Notes under the pieces: generated by a model
Seen by the model: only the letters and a program-made list of their open reading frames with translations
Databases searched by the model: none
What the model was told of the DNA's origin: nothing
Position numbers and translations under genes: made by a program
Assembly (NCBI RefSeq): GCF_039541795.1
Contig: NZ_BAABGX010000001.1
Span: 930,001 to 994,000 of the forward strand
Origin: Nibribacter koreensis
GTDB lineage: Bacteria > Bacteroidota > Bacteroidia > Cytophagales > Hymenobacteraceae
Reading direction: 5' to 3'
Length of the DNA: 64,000 nt
Shown here: one piece after another, positions 51,034 through 59,029 of the stretch
Layout of the letters: each line of letters begins with the position of its first letter
Numbering within the stretch: position 1 is the first letter of the stretch

Positions 51034-51840
51034 ATGAAATATTTGATTTCACTGCTATTTGTGTTTTGCTTCTTATTCGCAATAGATAGCTATGCTCAAA
51101 GCGGTAGAAATGTCGAGTTCTTTAAAGACACAGAAGCTTTTGAATTAGCCAAAGCAGTTAATAGTGAAAACTTAAAGCGAATAGAAAAGCTTGTAAAGGA
51201 AAATCCAAGACTATTAAGTGTAACATCTTCATCTGGGTCAAATGTCTTGGTTTTGAGTATTTACATTGACAAATACAAATCGTTCAAGAAACTACTAGAA
51301 CTTGGGGCTGAACCAAACTTCATCACACCTGATAGTAAATACAGCGTTCTCATCCATGCCTGCAAAATATTTGATAAAGGCCCGAAACCATTGTTTGACA
51401 ATAGGTATGCAGCGCTATTGCTTGAATATGGCGCAGACCCTGAATATGCTTTAGAAGAAGACTTTACTAACGATAAAGGAATAACTAGTATGGCTACCTC
51501 ACCTCTAATGAGAGCCGCTAGACTCGATTTAGAATTGGTGAAACTGTTAATTAAATATGGAGCAAATCCATACAAACCTCTGGGCAAGACTTCTAGAACT
51601 CCATTCTCTCAAGCTGTGTCATCAAATAGGTTTGAAATCATCTATTATTTCATTGACGAGCTCAAAATTGATGTACATCAGCCACTGGCAATAAGAGAAA
51701 ATGGTAATTTATATGTGCAGGATTTTATAAAAAAGTTCATGAATTACATACCAAGTACGGCAGGAGATGAAAAGAAGCAAGAACTGATAAAGCACTTAGA
51801 AGCTAGGGGAATTGACTTCAAGAATTATGACTATAAGTAG
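51034..51840 (+). CDS. Exported ankyrin-repeat protein in gene cassette 2
   Basis: 268 residues with a signal peptide ending near SYAQS. Ankyrin units are visible: VLVLSIYIDKYKSFKKLLELGAEPNF, ALLLEYGADPEYA, TSPLMRAARLDLELVKLLIKYGANPYKP and FSQAVSSNRFEIIYYFIDE. It is probably a periplasmic binding protein; the partner is unknown. AT-rich, and bounded by attC-like sites whose cores are complementary. Confidence 0.75.
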   Translation: MKYLISLLFVFCFLFAIDSYAQSGRNVEFFKDTEAFELAKAVNSENLKRIEKLVKENPRLLSVTSSSGSNVLVLSIYIDKYKSFKKLLELGAEPNFITPDSKYSVLIHACKIFDKGPKPLFDNRYAALLLEYGADPEYALEEDFTNDKGITSMATSPLMRAARLDLELVKLLIKYGANPYKPLGKTSRTPFSQAVSSNRFEIIYYFIDELKIDVHQPLAIRENGNLYVQDFIKKFMNYIPSTAGDEKKQELIKHLEARGIDFKNYDYK

Positions 51841-51883
51841 TAACTTAAATAAATAAACAAAACCGAACCTTAAAAACCAATAC

Positions 51884-51937
51884 TGTCAACCATACCTATA
51901 GGTCAGCTACGCCACCCTATAGCCCAGTACGTTGCCA
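51884..51937 (+). other. attC-like recombination site 2
   Basis: Cores TGTCAAC (51884-51890) and GTTGCCA (51931-51937); inner arms CTATAGG (51896-51902) and CCTATAG (51916-51922) are exact complements around a 13-base centre. TGTCAAC is the exact complement of GTTGACA, with which this cassette begins at 50978. Confidence 0.7.
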
Positions 51938-51947
51938 TTTACATAAC

Positions 51948-52454
51948 ATGAGTGACAAATTAGAATTACTGAAATCCAATACTGTTCTATTCACCATAGA
52001 GTTAACTAAGAAATCCTTATCAGACTGGGTGGTAGAGGACATCATAGCATTGAATCAAGATTTTGAAGACATTCCATTATTAGATGCAGAATTGAATTCA
52101 AATCAGGACATCAAACGCATAAAAGATTTTCTAAAGAATGAGATAAAGCCCTTAGATGAAGCGGTGTATGAGGCTTGCCTTGAGGAGCTAAAAGAGATAA
52201 AAGAAGACTTAACATGGCAAACCTCTGAGGATGGCGCCTTGGTGCTTAAATTAGAAGACTGGGTGCAGGACTCCAGGACTCATTTAGAGCGTAAGGGCTG
52301 GTCACATGTACTGGTAGGAAGGAGCCTATTAAACCCAACACAATTGAACATCATTAATACGATGCAGAACTTACCAGAGGCCAGTTCTATTAAGGTTGAA
52401 ATAGAAAAATTAAAACCGCCGGTCAAACCTCACTACTTTCTTGACAATATATAA
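51948..52454 (+). CDS. Hypothetical protein, possible remnant cassette 3
   Basis: 168 residues, acidic, no signal. It starts 11 bases after the core of attC-like site 2, which is cassette-like, but no matching TGGCAAC core was found downstream, so this cassette is either truncated or normal chromosomal sequence. No family is recognised. Confidence 0.6.
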   Translation: MSDKLELLKSNTVLFTIELTKKSLSDWVVEDIIALNQDFEDIPLLDAELNSNQDIKRIKDFLKNEIKPLDEAVYEACLEELKEIKEDLTWQTSEDGALVLKLEDWVQDSRTHLERKGWSHVLVGRSLLNPTQLNIINTMQNLPEASSIKVEIEKLKPPVKPHYFLDNI

Positions 52455-52647
52455 AAGACTTTTGGGCATATATTAATACTTGGCATCTTAAGGCCATGAA
52501 ACGCTTCACACAAAACATCCTCTAACGTCCCTGGGTACTCTTGTTCACTATTACCGCAAATCTGCCCTGGCATCCGGCTAAAAAAACGCGGCACCTTATC
52601 CGGGATTTATTAATTTAAAGCCCTCCTTCACCTAAGGTTAATACTAT

Positions 52648-53199
52648 ATGGCGCTCTTACAAGAACAACACCAGTCCTTGCTCTCTCTCCTCAAATTTAG
52701 ATTTGAGAATAATATGCAGCGGCATTTAGGTATTAATTGGGAGAGTGTGCTGGTAAAACTAGAAGCGCAGCCAGATAAACTCCTGTCATTGCAAGAAATG
52801 GAAAGAACCGGCGGGGAACCTGACGTGGTCAGCATGGATCCAAACACCGGAGAGTTCTTGTTCTTTGACTGCTCCCCAGAAAGTCCCGCCGGCCGAAGAA
52901 GCGTTTGCTACGACCAGGCCGGCCTTGAGTCCAGAAAAGAGCATAGGCCTGCGCACAACGCAGTAGACTTAGCCGCGGCCATGGGCATAGACCTATTAAC
53001 CGAGGCCCAATACCGGGAACTTCAGCAGCTAGGAACGTTTGACCTAAAAACATCCAGCTGGCTGAAAACGCCTGAATCGGTGAGAGAGCTGGGGGGCGCC
53101 ATCTTCGGGGATTATCGCTACGGCCAGGTGTTTGTGTACCATAATGGGGCCCAGTCCTATTATGCTGCCAGAGGGTTTAGAGGTTGTCTTAGGGTTTAA
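52648..53199 (+). CDS. DUF4256 family protein
   Basis: 183 residues. The blocks MERTGGEPDVVSMDPNTGEF, FFDCSPESPAGRRSVCYDQAGLESR, GIDLLTEAQYRELQQLGTFDLKTSSWL and FVYHNGAQSYYAARGFRG are typical of DUF4256, of unknown function. Confidence 0.88.
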   Translation: MALLQEQHQSLLSLLKFRFENNMQRHLGINWESVLVKLEAQPDKLLSLQEMERTGGEPDVVSMDPNTGEFLFFDCSPESPAGRRSVCYDQAGLESRKEHRPAHNAVDLAAAMGIDLLTEAQYRELQQLGTFDLKTSSWLKTPESVRELGGAIFGDYRYGQVFVYHNGAQSYYAARGFRGCLRV

Positions 53200-53221
53200 T
53201 GCAAGCCAAAGACATAGAAAG

Positions 53222-53261
53222 CCGTTTTTGGACTGTTTTCTGGAAAAGAGGTTAAAAACGA
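53222..53261. repeat. Imperfect intergenic palindrome copy
   Basis: CCGTTTTTGGACTGTTTTCTGG then AAAAGAGGTTAAAAACG, after the DUF4256 gene. Confidence 0.6.
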
Positions 53262-53323
53262 CATTTCCAAAAGCACTGTCTTTAAGCCCCTAGCAGGATT
53301 GCTCAAGGTTTGCGTACCTTTGT

Positions 53324-54190
53324 ATGTCAACCCCGCTATTTCAGAATTCTTACGTACGCCCGCTTTTGTCTTTTCTTGCCCCAATACCAAAACACTTTTT
53401 ACCGTTTAGCAAAGGCTTACAAGAAATAGCGGTTCCAGAGGCCTTCCCCTCTCCTTTTCAAAAGCACCCTCATCCGCTGGCTCAACTGGCATCTCAAAAG
53501 CTCCAAGACTATTTACAAACGCAAAGGGACTGGCATCATAACTTCGGTTTAGAGCCTGATACGCAGCAAGGCGCAGTCATTGGCAAAATGTTTGGGGTAT
53601 TGGTAGTGAAGAGCGCGCAGGACGAGCTAGGATTTCTGGCAGCGTTTTCTGGCAAGCTGGCCAACAGCAACCAGCATGCGTATTTCGTGCCGCCCATCTT
53701 TGACAGCCTCACCCAGGGCAGCTTCTTGAACCAGGGCATGACAGAACTCACCCAAATCAATCAAGAAATAAAAGCCTTGCACGGCCTAAGCACCGCAGAA
53801 AGCCATACCAGAAGAGTGCAACTGCTGGAGCATAGAAAAAATCATTCTCTAGGTTTGCAAGAAAAGCTTTTTGACCAATACCATTTCTTAAACCAGGCCG
53901 GTCAAGAGAAAAGCTTAAGGCACCTGTTCAAAAAAGCTTCTGGCAAGAATCCACCGGCGGGCGCGGGTGAATGCGCGGCACCCAAACTCTTGCAATATGC
54001 TTTTAGACATGGGTTAAAACCGCTAGCCCTGGCAGAGTTTTGGTGGGGACTTTCGCCTAAGTCAACCAACTGGAAACACGGGCACTACTACCCTGCTTGT
54101 CAAGAGAAATGCGCGCCTATCTTAGCGCATATGCTGCAAGGCATGGCCCTGGAGCAATCACTTAATTTCCCGCCCCACCTACCTTCATAG
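53324..54190 (+). CDS. Stand-alone N-terminal domain of a Bacteroidota RluA/TruC-like pseudouridine synthase
   Basis: 288 residues matching, as I recall the family, the N-terminal half of large pseudouridine synthases of Bacteroidota: HPLAQLASQKLQDYL, GAVIGKMFGVLVV, ELGFLAAFSGKLA, YFVPPIFDSL and the Cys/His-bearing KHGHYYPACQEKCAPILAHML. In those proteins a catalytic RluA domain follows. Here the frame stops and nothing homologous is seen in the next 390 bases, so the protein lacks a synthase active site. A perfect TACCTTTG element ends 1 base before the ATG, so the message may be leaderless or the true start may lie downstream. Confidence 0.65.
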   Translation: MSTPLFQNSYVRPLLSFLAPIPKHFLPFSKGLQEIAVPEAFPSPFQKHPHPLAQLASQKLQDYLQTQRDWHHNFGLEPDTQQGAVIGKMFGVLVVKSAQDELGFLAAFSGKLANSNQHAYFVPPIFDSLTQGSFLNQGMTELTQINQEIKALHGLSTAESHTRRVQLLEHRKNHSLGLQEKLFDQYHFLNQAGQEKSLRHLFKKASGKNPPAGAGECAAPKLLQYAFRHGLKPLALAEFWWGLSPKSTNWKHGHYYPACQEKCAPILAHMLQGMALEQSLNFPPHLPS

Positions 54191-54579
54191 AAGAATACCT
54201 AAGAGGCCATAAATTGTCAGCTAATGATAATGGATGGGACTACTTATTCGTCAAGAAATTTAGTTCTCTTTAAATTACGCCAGGTGGGCAGATACTATTA
54301 AGGCAATTTAAAACTTGTTTTTTCAACTGGTTAGTCCAAGGCTGAGGAGTAATTTTTAAATTTTTCCTGGCTTCTTTCGTATGATAAAAGGCAACCCCCT
54401 AGCCACCATGCAGGCTCATGTACTTGTCCTTCCTGTTCTTAGAGGTAGTATAACTGGCCTACTTTTCCCTGTATTAGACTCCGCCTCACCATCTTGTAAG
54501 GTTTAAAGCCCTAGATGCCCTAAGAAGTAGCAAATGGTAAGCATTTAACTAGCCCATGGTATAATCAACCTCATAAAAA
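54191..54579. other. Intergenic region, no recognised feature
   Basis: About 390 bases without a supported gene, RNA or repeat. It is where the missing catalytic domain of the upstream gene would be expected. Confidence 0.5.
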
Positions 54580-55578
54580 ATGGAGAGCGTTTACATATCC
54601 ATAGCAGGTTTTTCTATCTGTACGCTGGCCATCATTCTTAGCGGCGTAAAACTCACCAAATATGGTGATGCCATCGCTGAACTGACTGGCTTGGGAAAAG
54701 CCTGGATTGGCCTTGTTTTGATGGCCTCTGTCACCTCTCTGCCAGAATTGATTAACGGGATTAGCTCTGTTGCCTTTCTAAGCCAACCAGATTTGGCGGC
54801 CGGAGACATTTTTGGAAGCTGTATTTTTAATTTGCTCATCCTTTCATTGGTAGACGCCAGAATTAAGAAACCCCTCACCTCTCTTCTTAAGTCTAACCAC
54901 GTGTTTACGGGTTTGGCAGGCATTGTCCTGATTTCGGTTAGCGGGCTGGCCATTGTCCTGAGAGATATTACGCCAGTCCTGTATTGGGTCAGCCCCTTTA
55001 CCATCTTTATTTTTCTGGTTTACTTTCTGGTGGTTTATGGCATTTTCCAGCATGAACGCCTCACAGAGTTGCCCTTTAAACCCGAGGAAGTGGCAAAGCA
55101 ACAAAAGGAACAGCTGCGCACTGTCATTAAATACTACATTCTCAATGCGTTCCTTGTCATTGCGGCCGCAGCGTTTCTGCCTTATTTTGGCGAGGGCATT
55201 GCCTCTCATTTCGGGTTAGGCAAGACCTTCTTCGGGACCTTGTTTTTGGCGACGTCTACCTCTCTGCCAGAGTTGGTGGTTTCTTTTGTAGCCATTAGAA
55301 TGGGCAGTTTTGATTTGCTGGTGGGCAATCTTTTGGGCAGCAACATCTTTAACATCTTTATTCTGGGCTTAGATGACCTTTTCTATACCAAAGGTTCTTT
55401 GTTTGCAGACATTAGCACAGACCATTTGCAAACCATCATGGTGGTCATTATCATGACCGCCGTATTGGGCCTGGGCATCATGGCCAAACCCACCCGCAAA
55501 CTTTGGAAGCTAAGCTTAGACACCACCATCATTCTACTGCTATATATTGGCCTGATGATGGTGTTGTATTACGGCTAG
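54580..55578 (+). CDS. Sodium/calcium exchanger-type membrane antiporter
   Basis: 332 residues with about ten membrane helices in two inverted halves. Each half carries the ion-binding alpha repeat: LVLMASVTSLPELINGI with AGDIFGSCIFNLLIL in the first, and LFLATSTSLPELVVS with VGNLLGSNIFNIFILG in the second. This is the CaCA superfamily (YrbG-like). Which cation is moved cannot be told. Confidence 0.92.
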   Translation: MESVYISIAGFSICTLAIILSGVKLTKYGDAIAELTGLGKAWIGLVLMASVTSLPELINGISSVAFLSQPDLAAGDIFGSCIFNLLILSLVDARIKKPLTSLLKSNHVFTGLAGIVLISVSGLAIVLRDITPVLYWVSPFTIFIFLVYFLVVYGIFQHERLTELPFKPEEVAKQQKEQLRTVIKYYILNAFLVIAAAAFLPYFGEGIASHFGLGKTFFGTLFLATSTSLPELVVSFVAIRMGSFDLLVGNLLGSNIFNIFILGLDDLFYTKGSLFADISTDHLQTIMVVIIMTAVLGLGIMAKPTRKLWKLSLDTTIILLLYIGLMMVLYYG

Positions 55579-55612
55579 ATGGTACGCCTTAGCAATAAAA
55601 TTAAAGCCAAGC

Positions 55613-57052
55613 CTATTGCTTGGCTACGGAAGCACCTGCAGCAATCTGGTTGATCATGCCTTTAAAGATGAAGCCATGGAAAGGCAGAACGGCATACCAA
55701 TACAACCTACCCCAGATACCTAGCGGCCTGAAGGTGGCAGTCTGTTCCAGGGTGTTGCCCGTGATCTTGAATTCCAGCCAGGCCTCTCCGGGCAGTTTCA
55801 TTTCGGCGTAGAGCAAGAGCCGCTTTTGTTCTTTGCTGGCCAGAAGGACGCGCCAGAAATCAAGGGAGTCGCCGGCCTGAATCTTTGTAGGGCTTTTGCG
55901 GCCACGGCGCAAGCCTACCCCGCCCACCAGTTTGTCCAGGATGCCTCTTATCACCCAAAGCCAGTTGCCATAGTACCAGCCGTTGGTTCCGCCAATGGCC
56001 CATATCTTCTGAAGCGCTAACTCGGGGTCTTGCACGGGTACCCTTTGCACGTCTTTAAAACAACCGTTCACCGGCATTTCTATGTGCTGGGCAATGCCCT
56101 TGCTTAAGATGTTACTACTTAGTGCGTCCTTCCAGCTGGAGATGACCTCATTCTGCTCTATCTTATCAAAGGCCATGGCGATGGCTTCTTTGTAAGGAAG
56201 TAAGTGGATGCCCAGTTCTTGCGCTAGCTGATTGGGCGCACAGACCATCTCTACCTTCATGCTGTCCACCAGGTTTCTGGCCAAAGGATACGATGTGGCA
56301 GTCACAAAATACAACCAGTAAGAAGAAAGCCGGGGCGTCATGACGGGCACAATGAAAATGCTACGTTTAAGGCCGCGTACCTCTGCAAACTGCAACAGCA
56401 TCTGCTTGTACGTGAGAATGTCTGGGCCGCCAATGTCAAAGCTTTGGTGAAAGGTGCTTGGCCTGCATAAAACGCCCGCTAAAAACTCAATCACGTTTCT
56501 TATGGCAATGGGCTGGCAGTGCGTGTTCAGCCACTTGGGGGCAATCATGACGGGTAGTTTCTCCACAAGATCCCTGATGATTTCAAAGGAGGCGCTGCCA
56601 GAACCCACTATTATGCCAGCCCTGAGCGTAGTCAACGGAATGGCACTGGTTCCTAAAATCTCTTCAACCCGTTGCCTGGATTGTAAATGCTTGGACAAAT
56701 GCCGCTCATTGACAATGCCACTCAGGTAGACTATATGTTGTACCTGGGTGAGTGCAAGAGCCTCCACAAAGTTTTGGGCAGCAGCGGCTTCCATAGATGA
56801 AAAGTCACCAGAGCTGGTAGACATGGAATGGATGAGATAATATGCCGCGTCAATGTCTAAGGGAATGGCAGCAAGCGTCTCTTTTTTCAGGAAGTCCACT
56901 TCAATAACCGTCAGTTTTGCGTCTGGGTAGTTTTCTGCTATAAACCGCTGCTTGTCTCGTACACAGCAAACCACGGCATGCCCGGCCTCCAGCAGTACAG
57001 GCAACAATCTTCTAGCTATATAGCCGGTGGCACCGGTTAAGAGAATCTTCAT
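55613..57052 (-). CDS. NAD(P)-binding protein with C-terminal DUF2867
   Basis: 479 residues from ATG 57052. Residues 1-300 form an atypical short-chain dehydrogenase fold (MKILLTGATGYIARRLLPVLL, YYLIHSMSTSSG, VYLSGIVNE). The remainder, from about VPVQDPELALQKIWAIGG to WYAVLPFHGFIFKGMINQI, is DUF2867, linked in many bacteria to this SDR type. The substrate is unknown. Confidence 0.9.
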   Translation of the reverse strand: MKILLTGATGYIARRLLPVLLEAGHAVVCCVRDKQRFIAENYPDAKLTVIEVDFLKKETLAAIPLDIDAAYYLIHSMSTSSGDFSSMEAAAAQNFVEALALTQVQHIVYLSGIVNERHLSKHLQSRQRVEEILGTSAIPLTTLRAGIIVGSGSASFEIIRDLVEKLPVMIAPKWLNTHCQPIAIRNVIEFLAGVLCRPSTFHQSFDIGGPDILTYKQMLLQFAEVRGLKRSIFIVPVMTPRLSSYWLYFVTATSYPLARNLVDSMKVEMVCAPNQLAQELGIHLLPYKEAIAMAFDKIEQNEVISSWKDALSSNILSKGIAQHIEMPVNGCFKDVQRVPVQDPELALQKIWAIGGTNGWYYGNWLWVIRGILDKLVGGVGLRRGRKSPTKIQAGDSLDFWRVLLASKEQKRLLLYAEMKLPGEAWLEFKITGNTLEQTATFRPLGIWGRLYWYAVLPFHGFIFKGMINQIAAGASVAKQ

Positions 57053-57194
57053 GCGTTTATAAGTAGCCCTTGAATCAAAATAGACCAATCTTCTTTACGC
57101 TTCTTGAACAGCCTCTGGCGTTTTTTGTTCATGCACTCTTTTGGATGGATATTTTGCAAGATGATAGGCCATACTTTAAGGCCCTAATACAAAC

Positions 57195-57241
57195 AATCCG
57201 TTTTTGGCCTGAAATCCAGAAAACAGGCCAAAAACGGATTG
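57195..57241. repeat. Intergenic palindrome family copy
   Basis: CAATCCGTTTTTGGCCTGAAAT ... AAAACAGGCCAAAAACGGATTG; outer and inner arms pair, with a mismatch near the centre. Confidence 0.85.
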
Positions 57242-57310
57242 AGTATAAATTGGTAAAAAGGGTGAATAGAATATTCAGGCTTTCTTAGGAAGTAATGGAG
57301 AGTAAAGGGC

Positions 57311-58303
57311 CTAACCTACCAGCAGGTTACAGCCTCTTATATCAGAATTGTCAAAGCGTCCCAAGACTTCAAAAGAGCCATCGGTGTAGAGTTTGCCCAA
57401 GTCCTTGGTTTCAAGGAAGGCGCAGGAGTCTGCGTTGGCCAGATCAATGACGTTGAGTCCCCCAGAGGCCGGGCCAGTAGAGATGGCAAACGGATCGTTC
57501 ACATCTCTAATTAGCACATGCAACGTTCTGGACGGCTGAAAAATACCCTGTCCCTTAGAATAGGCCTGTGACAACAACTCGGTCATGCCGTATTCTGAGT
57601 GGATGGCTTCTACACCGAAGGCCTCTGTTAACTCCTGGTGTAGCTCTTCCCGCACCATTTCCCTTCGTCGGCCTTTCATGCCTCCGGTTTCAAAGATGGT
57701 GAGCCCCGCAAATTCGCCCTTGTTCACCTCTTCGGCTAGGTCTAACAAGGCGTAGGTGACCCCAAACAAATAGATGGTTTTGTGTTCCACCTGGGCCTGG
57801 GCAATGGCTTGACGCAACTCCTGGTGGTTCTTTAAATAAAATCCTTCCTGCTGCTGCCCGGTGGCTTTAATAAAATGGTCTATCATCATGACTAGGGATG
57901 AGTCTCCCTGCTCCAAATAAGAAGGCAGCAAGGCAAAAACCACCGCCTCCTTTAAAGGACCGTAGGTTTCTTCAAATAAGGATTGGGCATGCTGGCAGTA
58001 AAATATTGGGTCTTCTACCAAGTGCTGGCTTCTTTGTTGCAGAGTGGTACCGCTGCTCAGAAAGACAGTCTTGGGTGTAAAAGCATGTGATGTTACCTGG
58101 TGGGTCTTGAAGAACTCAATGGGCAGGAACGGAATCTGGTCCAGGCTTTCTACGTTTTTGGGGTCGCGGTTCAGAAAACTCAGGTACTCCCCATACACTT
58201 GGTTCTCTTTGGCCTGGAACCTAAACAACTCCAATGCCGCGGCTTCAAAGGTGTCTGGGGTAATGGAAGAAAGGTTGGATTTATATTCGGGAAGGAAAGC
58301 CAT
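57311..58303 (-). CDS. LuxE/PaaK-like acyl-protein synthetase
   Basis: 330 residues. IPFLPIEFFKTHQVTS, the ATP-binding loop TVFLSSGTT, IFETGGMKGRRREMVREEL and HSEYGMTELLSQAYS are diagnostic of the LuxE branch of the ANL adenylate-forming superfamily, which activates a fatty acid and transfers it to a Cys. No LuxC/LuxD partner is adjacent; in Bacteroidota these proteins occur alone near cell-surface or aromatic gene sets. Confidence 0.88.
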   Translation of the reverse strand: MAFLPEYKSNLSSITPDTFEAAALELFRFQAKENQVYGEYLSFLNRDPKNVESLDQIPFLPIEFFKTHQVTSHAFTPKTVFLSSGTTLQQRSQHLVEDPIFYCQHAQSLFEETYGPLKEAVVFALLPSYLEQGDSSLVMMIDHFIKATGQQQEGFYLKNHQELRQAIAQAQVEHKTIYLFGVTYALLDLAEEVNKGEFAGLTIFETGGMKGRRREMVREELHQELTEAFGVEAIHSEYGMTELLSQAYSKGQGIFQPSRTLHVLIRDVNDPFAISTGPASGGLNVIDLANADSCAFLETKDLGKLYTDGSFEVLGRFDNSDIRGCNLLVG

Positions 58304-58381
58304 GGCAGGCGCTAAATATTACTATAACAAAGTACGTAACTAAGCGTTAGGAAATCTAACTAAGGTGTTATTTCTTGCGCC

Positions 58382-58951
58382 ATGATCCGTCATAAAATCT
58401 TCTATCCGTTTGTAGTGGTGTTGGGGCTTCTGGGATTCTCTGCCTGTCAGGATACGCCAGACTTCTCAAACACGCCCAACATTGAGTACCGTGACTATAT
58501 GCACTACTCGTTCAAAGACCAGAACGGTCTGGTCTGGGACACTATTCAACACGTCCTTCGGTTCACCGACGGAGACGGCAACATTGGCCTCTCTGACAAG
58601 GACGACCCAGCGTTGAATGATTACTTCAGTGAACTGTATCTGAAACGCAACGGGGTTTATTATCAGATTTATGCCGGCATCACGCCCCGGCCCACTAACC
58701 CAATCCGGTATTACGGCCGTATTCCAGTGCTAAACACCAGTGACCGCATTGAGCCCCTAGAAGGCGACATTAAATACGGCATACGGTTACGCAAAGGCAC
58801 GCCCTTTGACTACTTTGTAAACAATGATTATGTGCGTGATGCCCTCAAAACGGGAGATACCGTCAGGTTTGATTTCTATATTAAGGACCGAACCGGCAAT
58901 TCAAGCAACAAGGTAGAATCACCTGAGATTATCTTAAAGCTAGACAAGTGA
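58382..58951 (+). CDS. Hypothetical lipoprotein
   Basis: 189 residues with a lipoprotein signal ending LLGFSAC. The mature part has an Asp-rich segment (FTDGDGNIGLSDKDDPALND) resembling a calcium-binding loop, and beta-rich flanks. A conserved surface lipoprotein type in Bacteroidota by appearance; function unknown. Confidence 0.75.
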   Translation: MIRHKIFYPFVVVLGLLGFSACQDTPDFSNTPNIEYRDYMHYSFKDQNGLVWDTIQHVLRFTDGDGNIGLSDKDDPALNDYFSELYLKRNGVYYQIYAGITPRPTNPIRYYGRIPVLNTSDRIEPLEGDIKYGIRLRKGTPFDYFVNNDYVRDALKTGDTVRFDFYIKDRTGNSSNKVESPEIILKLDK

Positions 58952-58972
58952 CACTTGTAAAATGCTGAATAA

Positions 58973-59012
58973 ATAGAAAGGCCCGTTAGAAAATTCTAAC
59001 GGGCCTTTCTAT
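58973..59012. terminator. Bidirectional terminator between convergent genes
   Basis: ATAGAAAGGCCCGTTAGAA and TTCTAACGGGCCTTTCTAT: perfect 19-pair stem between the lipoprotein and E1 genes. Confidence 0.93.
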
Positions 59013-59029
59013 TTGTAGATTTAAATAAA

